In this document: in pieces, positions 37,180 to 43,899 of the stretch
Numbering within the stretch: position 1 is the stretch's first letter
Layout of the letters: each line of letters starts with the position of its first letter
Assembly (NCBI RefSeq): GCF_023715105.1
Contig: NZ_JAMBNO010000026.1
Coordinates: forward strand, 1-43,899
DNA: 43,899 nt
Source: Hydrogenophaga intermedia
GTDB taxonomy: Bacteria; Pseudomonadota; Gammaproteobacteria; Burkholderiales; Burkholderiaceae_C
Direction of reading: 5' to 3'
Notes under the pieces: generated by a model
Database searches by the model: none
Seen by the model: only the letters and a program-made list of their open reading frames with translations
Told to the model about the DNA's origin: nothing
Position numbers and translations under genes: made by a program

Positions 37180-38076
37180 ATGTCGAACCATTCCGAAGCT
37201 CCCAAGGGCATCCACCGTATCGTCAAGCTGCCTGATAGGGGCCTGGCAGATCTGTGGAACTCGATCGTTGTCGACGACGGCATCAAATCTCGCCTCGTCT
37301 CGCAAGCGATCGTCAACTTCACCGTCCGTCCGAAGGTCAAGCGTACCGTGCTACCGCTGCACGGCGCCATCCTGCTCGTCGGGCCGCCGGGGACGGGCAA
37401 GACCTCGCTGGCGCGAGGCTTGGCAAACGAGGTAGCCGCGCTGATGTCGAAGGCGGGCTTCACGCTGCTGGAGGTTGACCCTCACGCACTCGGAAGCGCC
37501 ATGATGGGCAAGACGCAGAAGGCGGTTTCTGAGCTGTTCTCGCAGACGATCGCTGAAGCGGCAATGCGCGGCCCGACCATCGTCCTGCTGGACGAAGTCG
37601 AAACTCTGGCGGTCGACCGCTCAAAGCTCAGCATGGACGCCAACCCGGTCGATGTCATGCGAGCTACCGACGCGGTCCTCGTTCAGCTGGACGCCCTGGC
37701 AGAGCAGTTCAACAACATCCTGTTCATCGCGACCAGCAATTTCCCTCAGGCAATAGATGCTGCGTTCACCTCGCGCTGCGATCTGGTGCTCGAGGTTCCG
37801 CTCCCCAACCGTGATGCCTGTGAGCAGATCCTGACCGAATGCCTGACGGAACTGGGCGAGATTTTCAAGGGCATCGAAAAGCTGCCTCACGAGGCCGGCT
37901 TCAAGCGGTTGGTCGCTGACACGGTTGGCTTGGACGGTCGAACGATTCGCAAGGTTGTAGCCAACGCGCTCGCTTCGCGCAAAGAAGTGGCGGTGGCCCC
38001 CGCGAAGCTGACCCTGGCCGATATTCAGTCAGCTGTAGCCCTCGCCAAGGCCGCGCGCCCGAAAGGTAAGCAATGA
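37180..38076 (+). CDS. cap6: TRIP13/Pch2-like AAA+ ATPase of CBASS (Cap6)
   Basis: The 298-aa single AAA+ protein has Walker A GPPGTGKT (68-75), Walker B IVLLDEVE (D138, E139), a sensor segment IATSNFPQAIDAAF and SRCDL arginine region matching the TRIP13/Pch2 group. In type III CBASS this ATPase remodels the HORMA protein from closed to open form, shutting off the cyclase. The ATG at 37180 directly follows an in-frame TTG; no strong RBS is visible. Its TGA overlaps the next ATG by 4 nt. Confidence 0.9.
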   Translation: MSNHSEAPKGIHRIVKLPDRGLADLWNSIVVDDGIKSRLVSQAIVNFTVRPKVKRTVLPLHGAILLVGPPGTGKTSLARGLANEVAALMSKAGFTLLEVDPHALGSAMMGKTQKAVSELFSQTIAEAAMRGPTIVLLDEVETLAVDRSKLSMDANPVDVMRATDAVLVQLDALAEQFNNILFIATSNFPQAIDAAFTSRCDLVLEVPLPNRDACEQILTECLTELGEIFKGIEKLPHEAGFKRLVADTVGLDGRTIRKVVANALASRKEVAVAPAKLTLADIQSAVALAKAARPKGKQ

Positions 38077-38558
38077 GCAACGCTACTGTGGTGAAGCGCG
38101 TGGTCCGCGGATCACCGCACAGAGACTCCGTCGAGACATGGGACTTCGTCGTCGACTTGCTGACCCAGGGGAAATCCGGAGCCAAGCGAGACGAGCTGCT
38201 GTCCGTCGCCGGCATCGCCAGCTCCATCCTCACGGACATGGCGCCCAAGGATGCCGCCATCGTCGTCGAGTGCAAAGGCCCGCGAACGCGCATCTATTGT
38301 CTGTACAACGAGGACGCCATCGACGGCAGCGACGCCAAAGAGGACTCGCTGGGGTTCGACCCCTTGGAGGGCGAGTGGTTCATCTCGCTGCCGTGTCCGA
38401 AGGACGATCTGGCCTGGGTCGAACGCGCGCTGAAGGCAAAGAGCACGCGCATCACCGCTCGTGACATGGCTTCTAAGCTGGGCTCGGACTCCACAGAGGA
38501 CTCCAAGAAGGCAGCCGCCGACTTTTCCTTCGACGCCAGCGAGTTCCTGAAGTCATGA
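38073..38558 (+). CDS. Unrecognised CBASS operon protein (161 aa)
   Basis: The protein starts MSNATVVKRVVRGSPHRD. A small alpha/beta core (about 22-115: helix, AAIVVECKG strand, RIYCLYNEDAI, EGEWFISLPCP, then a DDLAWVERAL helix) is followed by a polar linker and a short C-terminal segment [11 protein letters not shown] after a Ser/Lys-rich stretch. It overlaps both TRIP13 and HORMA genes by 4 nt (ATGA), so its product is almost certainly needed with theirs. It may be a divergent second HORMA-like partner, or its C-terminal tail may serve as a HORMA closure peptide; neither is shown. I do not recognise the family. Confidence 0.8.
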   Translation: MSNATVVKRVVRGSPHRDSVETWDFVVDLLTQGKSGAKRDELLSVAGIASSILTDMAPKDAAIVVECKGPRTRIYCLYNEDAIDGSDAKEDSLGFDPLEGEWFISLPCPKDDLAWVERALKAKSTRITARDMASKLGSDSTEDSKKAAADFSFDASEFLKS

Positions 38559-39055
38559 CTACCGTTGCCGTTCATTCCTATGCGCACTCGGTCAGCTACG
38601 TTACCGACAACATCCTGAAGAGCTTCAAGGACGTGCTTGTCCATAGCGGCCTTGATCCACAGAAGCTGGCTGGTGACCACAAGGTCCTACATGCCGGCAT
38701 CAAGCGGTGGATCGAGACCGAGTACCTTGAGTCTGTGACTCTTGAGATTTACCACCCCAAGACCGACGCCCTCATCCGGCGCTGGGATATTGCGGTCTCT
38801 TATGCATGGTCTTCAGACGCAGGCAACTTCTGGGTCGATACCGACGCGATTCGCTACGCCATCCAGAAGCTGGGACTGCATCCGGCCGAGGCTCTGTACA
38901 GGGTCGTGGTGAAGAACAAGTCGGGACGGCCTGACGTTGAAGGGTGGTCCGCCACCGACTTCAGGTCAACCGACGGCATGGTGCGTCAGGGCATCGGTAC
39001 TGGCGTTGAGCACAACGGCCTGAGCGCAAACATGAGCTACTGGAGACCAAAATGA
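38555..39055 (+). CDS. cap7: Bacterial HORMA-domain protein of CBASS (Cap7)
   Basis: The 166-aa protein matches the bacterial HORMA type found with CD-NTases: [18 protein letters not shown] near the N-terminus, [44 protein letters not shown], and a C-terminal safety-belt-like part with [18 protein letters not shown]. In known systems HORMA proteins bind a peptide, close around it, and activate the cyclase. ATGA overlaps join it to genes on both sides. Clear candidates for the natural closure peptide are absent apart from the tail of the 161-aa protein. Confidence 0.85.
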   Translation: MTTVAVHSYAHSVSYVTDNILKSFKDVLVHSGLDPQKLAGDHKVLHAGIKRWIETEYLESVTLEIYHPKTDALIRRWDIAVSYAWSSDAGNFWVDTDAIRYAIQKLGLHPAEALYRVVVKNKSGRPDVEGWSATDFRSTDGMVRQGIGTGVEHNGLSANMSYWRPK

Positions 39056-39954
39056 CTCTCACGGTGAATGAAGCATTCCGCAAGTTCAAGAGCCGCCTGG
39101 AGCTGAACCAGAAGGAGCAAGACAACGCGTCGGCCAAGCACACAGAGGTACGGGACTATTTGCACACCAAGTTCGCCATAGAAGGCGACTTCTTGACGGG
39201 GTCGTACAAGAGACACACGAAGACCAAGCCACTCAAGGACATCGACATCTTCTTTCCGATGAAGCAGACCGAGCGGCACTACCACGATAAGGCTGCTGGC
39301 GTCGTGCTTGATGACTACAAGGCGGCGCTGGTCGCGAAGTATGGCGAGAAGGCTGTTCGCAGGCAGAGCCGCTCCATCAACGTCGACTTCGGCGTTGAGA
39401 TCAAGGACGAAGACAAGACCGACTACAAGGTGTTGAGCATCGATGTCGTACCTGCATTCGCCTGCGGCGACAACTACGAGATCCCGGATGGTGACACTGG
39501 CAAGTGGATCAAGACCAACCCCAAGATTCACGCGCAGAAGGCAGTAGACGCTCACCAGGCCTACTCCAGCGAGTGGAAGGGGCTAGTGAGGATGGTGAAG
39601 TATTGGAACAACAATCCGAAGCATGGTGAGAAGCCGGTGAAGCCTTCGTTCCTCATCGAGGTGATGGCGCTCGAGTGCCTGCACGGCGGCTGGGGAGGGC
39701 AGTTCGACCGAGAGATTCAGTCCTTCTTTGCCACTCTTGCAGACCGCATCGGCGACACGTGGGAAGACCCGGCGAAGCTTGGTCCGCCCATCAGTGGGTC
39801 GATGGACGCTGCCCGCGTCGAGCGGGCGAAAAAGCTGCTGACGGCTGCAGCAAGGGCGGCCGACCATGCCATCCATCTTGTCCGACAAGGTAAGAACGGA
39901 GAGGCGCTGCGTGCTTGGCGAGACCTGTTCGGCCCGATGTTCCCGCTCACCTGA
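39052..39954 (+). CDS. CD-NTase (cGAS/DncV-like nucleotidyltransferase) of CBASS
   Basis: The 300-aa enzyme makes cyclic oligonucleotide second messengers upon infection. The nucleotidyltransferase core shows the GS motif (G50, S51 in LTGSYKR), the metal-binding pair D63 and D65 in PLKDIDIFF, and third acidic residue D131 in LSIDVVPAF. The association with HORMA and TRIP13 suggests clade C or D. The start ATG overlaps the HORMA stop (ATGA). A 29-nt gap separates it from the effector gene. The product nucleotide cannot be read from sequence. Confidence 0.92.
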   Translation: MTLTVNEAFRKFKSRLELNQKEQDNASAKHTEVRDYLHTKFAIEGDFLTGSYKRHTKTKPLKDIDIFFPMKQTERHYHDKAAGVVLDDYKAALVAKYGEKAVRRQSRSINVDFGVEIKDEDKTDYKVLSIDVVPAFACGDNYEIPDGDTGKWIKTNPKIHAQKAVDAHQAYSSEWKGLVRMVKYWNNNPKHGEKPVKPSFLIEVMALECLHGGWGGQFDREIQSFFATLADRIGDTWEDPAKLGPPISGSMDAARVERAKKLLTAAARAADHAIHLVRQGKNGEALRAWRDLFGPMFPLT

Positions 39955-39983
39955 GCATTACTTAATCAAATGCTTGAAGACAG

Positions 39984-41519
39984 ATGACACAGGCAGTCAA
40001 CACAACTCGATACGGTCATGCCTTCCAAGCGCGCATCTTCTGGACCTATGCGGCCAAGCTGTTGAGCTCCACTACAGCCGTCCGTCGAGTGGGCTTTGAG
40101 TCTGGTCCCCGAGGCTTTGATGACGTTTGGGTGGAGTACGACCCGAGTCGGGGGCCGCTGGATCAGTTTGGCCGGCGGCTGCAGGTGGAACGGTTCCAGT
40201 GCAAATGGCATGTAGGCAACGGCACGTTCACGCATGTGGACCTCACGGACCCCAAGTACTCCGGTGCCACGACAACGTCGCTGCTGCAGCGTGCTCGAGA
40301 TGCCCACCTGTCTGACGAGTCCGGAGGCTTTGCTTCACGCATCCGACTCATGACCAACCACCGCGTTCATCTGGACGATGTTCTCCACAAACTGGTTGAG
40401 CAGCAGCACCACACATTGAAGCTCGATGAGTTCTTCCAGGGCTCGACGAAACAGAGCAGGTACTGGTTGGCGCGAGAAGCGTGGAAGCAGCATCTCAAGG
40501 TTGATGAGACAGAGCTACGCGCGTTCTGCGAAAGGCTCGCGCTTACCTCTGTGTCGGAGTCATTGGATGATTTCCGACTGCGCATGAATGAGGCCCTGCA
40601 CTCGTATGGCCTCAAGCCGAGCGAGCCAGGAACCAGTTCGACGAGCTATGACCAACTGCCATACGACTGGCTGGCACAAGGCCGAAACGAATTCGACGCC
40701 AAGTCGTTCCGCCAGGCTTGCTGGGACGAAAAGTTGTTCGCAGACCAGGCGCCGCCACCGGCGAAGGTCTTCGGCGTCAAGTCGTTTGAGCATGGCTTCG
40801 ACCGCCTGGAGGCGCGCTGCGATGAGGTTCTCAATCTTTTGCCTGAGTTCTCCGACCGCTACATGAGGCCCGAGTTCACGTGGGAAAAGGACCTCCTGCC
40901 AAAGCTGAACGCATTCATTCGTTCAGCTGGGCAGAAGGAGCAGCGACTTCGCCTCGCGATGGACACCCACCTGACCCTTGCGTTCGCCGCGGGGACCGTG
41001 TTGGACACCAAGTCTGGAAAAATTGTGGAGCTCGAGCAGCGCACTCGTGGCGGTGCTGCCATCTGGGCTGCCGATGACGTGCCTGTAGACCCCACCTGGC
41101 CGAGCTGGACGTTCAGTGAATTTGACCTGGAAACCGGCGGGGCCGAGGTGGCTGTAGCAGTGTCCATCACCCGGACCACGGAACAACAAGTTCGTGCCGA
41201 TCTCCTGGGCAAGCCGAGCGTTGGCCGCTTGGTGGTGGCAAGCCTCGCGAGTGGCGCATCACAGGCTGCAGTGTTGAATGGCGCCCACGCCGATCAACTG
41301 GCAGACCGACTGGCTAACCACCTGAAGGATCTGAGGTCTGGAGCGGGCACCGCAGTTCGCCCTGAATTGCATCTGTTCATGGCGGCGCCATACAGCTTTG
41401 CGTTTTTCCTCGGCAGGCATATCAAGGTTTTGAAGCCAGTAACGTTGTACGAGTTCGACTTCGACGGCGAGCGTGGCGGCGGCTACGTCCCCTCGCTCAC
41501 CATGGCTGCCGGTACCTAG
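39984..41519 (+). CDS. cap4: Nuclease-SAVED effector (Cap4-like)
   Basis: The 511-aa protein pairs an N-terminal restriction-endonuclease-like domain with a C-terminal SAVED domain. The first part shows GHAFQARIFW, then FDDVWVEY (D46/D47) and FQCKW (Q72, K74), a PD-(D/E)xK-type D...QxK pattern like that of Cap4 nucleases. The end (about 350-511) has AVSITRTTEQQV and LFMAAPYSFAFFLG, typical of SAVED sensors that bind cyclic di- or trinucleotides. It is the likely killing arm: DNA degradation when the cyclase product binds. A 29-nt gap follows the CD-NTase gene. Confidence 0.8.
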   Translation: MTQAVNTTRYGHAFQARIFWTYAAKLLSSTTAVRRVGFESGPRGFDDVWVEYDPSRGPLDQFGRRLQVERFQCKWHVGNGTFTHVDLTDPKYSGATTTSLLQRARDAHLSDESGGFASRIRLMTNHRVHLDDVLHKLVEQQHHTLKLDEFFQGSTKQSRYWLAREAWKQHLKVDETELRAFCERLALTSVSESLDDFRLRMNEALHSYGLKPSEPGTSSTSYDQLPYDWLAQGRNEFDAKSFRQACWDEKLFADQAPPPAKVFGVKSFEHGFDRLEARCDEVLNLLPEFSDRYMRPEFTWEKDLLPKLNAFIRSAGQKEQRLRLAMDTHLTLAFAAGTVLDTKSGKIVELEQRTRGGAAIWAADDVPVDPTWPSWTFSEFDLETGGAEVAVAVSITRTTEQQVRADLLGKPSVGRLVVASLASGASQAAVLNGAHADQLADRLANHLKDLRSGAGTAVRPELHLFMAAPYSFAFFLGRHIKVLKPVTLYEFDFDGERGGGYVPSLTMAAGT

Positions 41520-41567
41520 AGCAGAAGTCCTGATCGATCTAGTGACGCAACTTATCCGGGGTTGAAC

Positions 41568-42488
41568 GTGAGGAATATCGAGGGACTTCTCAGAGGCATG
41601 GCGTGCAAAGTTGAGCCGACGGCGACTCAGAAGAAGGCCGCAAGTGCCAGTCACAAGTACTTGCGTGAGCTTATGGACACGGGCGTCATCGATAACCGAA
41701 TCCTCAGTAGCTTCTTGAGCGGTAGCTATGTCAGAGGCACCGCGGTGAATCCGCTGGGCGACGTGGACATCATCTTCTTGATCGATGAGTCCAAGTGGGA
41801 AACGGGGTTTTTTGCAACGCGGCCCAAACCCAGCGTTGTTCTTCGCTCGTTCGCGGACGCGGTTCGCTACCGCTACGAAAAGTCCTCAGCCTTTACGCAG
41901 CGTCGCTCCATTAGGTTGGAGCTTTCGCACATCGATATCGACTGCGTTCCGGCTATCGAGATACCGGGGAGCGACTACATCTGGGTCGGCGACCGCAAGG
42001 ACGATGCCTGGATCAAGTCCTCGCCCCAGCTGCACCACACGGCGCTGACGAAGGCCAATCAGCTGTGCGATGGCTGGGCAGTGCCGGCAATAAAACTCTT
42101 GAAGGCATGGAACAGGTCACTGCCCGCAACGGCCCAAGTGCGCTCTTTCGTCATCGAAACCATCGCAGTTACAGCATTCACTGCAGCACCCCAGAAGACC
42201 CTGCAGGATTGCGTCTTGGGCTTCTTCGACTTCGTCGTGCAGTTCCGCAGCGACTTCCTTCAGATCGGGAATGCCAGGCTCGGCATCACCATCAGCGGAG
42301 TCTTTGGTATGACTGTTCCCGATCTCGCTCGGACCGGAGGCAATGTGGCGAGCGGCATCAGTGGGGACCATGCCACGAGTTTCATGGACAGGGCTAACCG
42401 AAGCCGCGAGCTACTGCAGGGCGGGCTGCACGCTCGAACCGAAGACAGCGCGGCAAAGCATGTATTTTCAGCACTTGGGTGGGCGTGA
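41568..42488 (+). CDS. Second nucleotidyltransferase of CD-NTase/SMODS type
   Basis: The 306-aa protein has its own complete active-site set: GS at 52-53 in LSGSYVRGT, D65 and D67 in LGDVDIIFL, and D123/D125 in LSHIDIDCVP. It is clearly different in sequence from the enzyme at 39052. The rest is helical and includes AVPAIKLLKAWN, the usual second half of this fold. The start is a GTG at 41568 with GGGG about 7 nt upstream; a TTG at 41562 and an ATG at 41598 are alternatives. It lies 48 nt after the effector gene on the same strand. Its role (second cyclase, regulatory NTase or start of another module) is open. Confidence 0.75.
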   Translation: MRNIEGLLRGMACKVEPTATQKKAASASHKYLRELMDTGVIDNRILSSFLSGSYVRGTAVNPLGDVDIIFLIDESKWETGFFATRPKPSVVLRSFADAVRYRYEKSSAFTQRRSIRLELSHIDIDCVPAIEIPGSDYIWVGDRKDDAWIKSSPQLHHTALTKANQLCDGWAVPAIKLLKAWNRSLPATAQVRSFVIETIAVTAFTAAPQKTLQDCVLGFFDFVVQFRSDFLQIGNARLGITISGVFGMTVPDLARTGGNVASGISGDHATSFMDRANRSRELLQGGLHARTEDSAAKHVFSALGWA

Positions 42489-42588
42489 GGCGCTTTCCCT
42501 GACGACGAGCTCAGCGTCGTGTAAGTCGTTCTATCAAGCTAGAGCCAAGGCCTAAAAAACGACAGAACAGACGCTTGCACTGCCCAAG

Positions 42589-43775
42589 TCAGGTCCTGGA
42601 GGTGGCAGCCGCCATGTGGTCCCATGCTTGGATTGCCATCACCATCGCCAGCGTGTCCAGCTCGCAGTATCGAAGTAGGGCGCTCTCGATGCTTGCGCGG
42701 CGAATATCAGACAGATCCTCGAACTGGAGCCGAGCGTAGGCGGCCATTGCTGCGCCACCTTCCTTCAATTCCTCGGACAGGCCTTCATCGGCTGCATCGG
42801 TCTCATCGCGCGAAACGTCATCGAATACCGGAGGTAAAAGCGCGTACGGGTCCATCACTTGGCCATCGCGTTCCTGCCACCAGGCGATGGGCTCCACAAA
42901 GTTCAAGCTGACACCCTCGCCGCCGTAGTTCGCCTTACTGTAGGTTTCGCGCAGCGCGGTCGAACCATTCATCAGCGCTGGGAGCACTTTTTTCAGGGAG
43001 TTGCTGCCCTTTGTGGAGGGGTGGAAGTAGAACTTCTCTGCGATGTCGCAAAGGTCGACCATGGTCCTGAGCCCGTGAGCCTTCTCCTTAGGCGACACCG
43101 ACCTAGACGTGATGGATTCGATGAAGCTCACCAGCGCGTCCTTGTCTGGGGGAGGCGCAGCCGACGCAAGCAACTCTTCACGCAGCTTGTTTAGCACGGT
43201 GTTCTCGTGCGCGGACCATCGAAAAATCGTCCCATCATCGTTGCTGAGGGCATCGCGTAGCGCACGGACGAAATCAATGTTCGGATCGACACCAGGTTTG
43301 GCACAGAGCCACTCACTCCGGTGCTCCACCCAGCCATCTTCGTGGACGACATGATGCGAAAACTGGAAGGCGGTGATCTCGTACGGATGCCGACCACTCG
43401 CGAAGGGGATTGCCACAGCGCTTGTCTCAAAGTCGATGCAATGCAAAGGGAACTTCCATCCAGCCCTTGCATTTAAATAGCCTTCGCCGTCGAAGTAGTA
43501 TTCGCCGCCACCTGGCCATGCTGGCTGGCAGACGTACCACTGACGGTGCTTGCGCGTCATGCCGTCAACGCCTGGTTCTTCGCCGTCGAACTTCAAGTCA
43601 TCCAGCTTTACCTGATTTGCCTTCAGTACTCCATGTTCGATGAGCTGGGTTTTTCCGTGGAAGTTCCAGAGGTCGAGGACCGTCGATCCTGTGAAGTCTG
43701 GCTCTCCCCAATTGAATGCCTGAGACCAGCACTCGTGGAAGCCGCTCTTGGGTTGCCCGGCTAACGGCCAGCTAG
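42589..43775 (-). pseudogene. DUF2779-like gene truncated at its 5' end by an IS5-like element
   Basis: The minus-strand frame contains HCIDFETSAVAIPF, the RNase H/DnaQ-like acidic strand of DUF2779 proteins, and a C-terminal YCELDTLAM segment, with WDPN-free helical parts between. DUF2779 proteins are usually longer and often begin with a PD-(D/E)xK-like nuclease region, which is missing. The frame stays open through the IS end to the window edge, but the residues upstream of about 43775 are IS-encoded. The stop is at 42589. I treat it as a remnant; a hybrid product is conceivable. It is convergent with the second NTase gene. Confidence 0.65.
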
Positions 43776-43899
43776 GGAAGGTCTGCAAAACCTCCCTCCC
43801 GTTGAACTGGCAAACGGCGTGAAGTGAGGAGAAGATAGGGGCATGAACCAAATCACGCTGGGGCTGGACCCCCTCCACAAGAAGACGCGCAAGGAAGTG
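43776..43899 (+). mobile_element. IS5-family insertion sequence, left end (continues past window)
   Basis: The terminal sequence GGAAGGTCTGCAAAACCTCC (from 43776) starts like the IS5 inverted repeat (GGAAGGT...), directly after CTAG (43772-43775), a typical YTAR target duplication for this family. The transposase gene begins 67 nt inside. The right end lies outside the window. Confidence 0.7.
43843..43899 (+). CDS. IS5-type transposase, N-terminal 19 residues only
   Basis: The ATG at 43843 opens MNQITLGLDPLHKKTRKEV, with the KKTR(K/R)E(V/L) motif seen at the N-terminus of IS5-group DDE transposases. GAGGAGA and AGGGG stand upstream. The frame is open to the window edge. Identification rests on this short motif plus the terminal repeat. 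Confidence 0.65.
   Translation, partial: MNQITLGLDPLHKKTRKEV

Noticed and set aside
36833..42488. Classification as type II CBASS (E1/E2/JAB)
   Set aside because: No ubiquitin-transfer or JAB protease genes are present; HORMA and TRIP13 define type III.

Overview
The window is a GC-rich bacterial chromosome segment. The gene types point to Betaproteobacteria, order Burkholderiales, most likely a Comamonadaceae (Hydrogenophaga-like) organism. The supports are GTP-type PEP carboxykinase, methionine synthase split into two proteins, a glcE-glcF pair, glnK-amtB behind a sigma-54 promoter, and the REP-like intergenic repeats common in that family. The genus is an inference; no rRNA or tRNA gene is present.

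Positions 1-12,700 are core metabolism and housekeeping: pckG, a 46-aa membrane protein, a PaaI-type thioesterase coupled to threonine ammonia-lyase (ilvA), a large tandem-AAA ATPase, a periplasmic histidine phosphatase, a conserved 114-aa protein, recQ overlapping a rhodanese gene, the homocysteine-methyltransferase half of MetH, and a TerC/Alx transporter under a yybP-ykoY manganese riboswitch. Positions 12,700-18,970 form a cyanate module: a PAS histidine kinase and NarL-type response regulator, then a substrate-binding protein, permease, ATPase and cyanase (cynS). Sigma-54-type promoters stand before the kinase and before the transporter, and REP-like repeats fill three of the intergenic gaps. 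Positions 18,980-31,490 hold pirin, an RlmN-like radical SAM methyltransferase, the SAH riboswitch and large cobalamin half of MetH, comM, glnK-amtB with a sigma-54 promoter and NtrC-like site, a small secreted protein, glcE-glcF and an lrgAB-type pair.

Positions 31,540-34,680 carry a predicted ShET2/EspL2-like type III effector (candidate Cys-His-Asp protease), a divergent unknown gene and a glutathione peroxidase. At about 35,340-35,460 a pseudo-receiver gene appears truncated. From there to the right edge the composition becomes AT-richer and gene content changes to a defence island.

The island holds a divergently transcribed WYL repressor (CapW/BrxR type) and a tight operon: 2-TM protein, TRIP13/Pch2 ATPase, an unknown 161-aa protein, HORMA protein, CD-NTase, nuclease-SAVED effector, and a second nucleotidyltransferase of related fold. 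This is a type III (HORMA/TRIP13) CBASS anti-phage system with unusual additions: two nucleotidyltransferases, a 2-TM protein and an unrecognised protein between TRIP13 and HORMA. The right end is a DUF2779 gene cut by an IS5-like element whose transposase starts at 43,843 and leaves the window.

Regulatory RNA is a second theme. Both riboswitches appear to use the same translational logic: the 3' strand of aptamer helix P1 can instead pair with the Shine-Dalgarno of the downstream gene.
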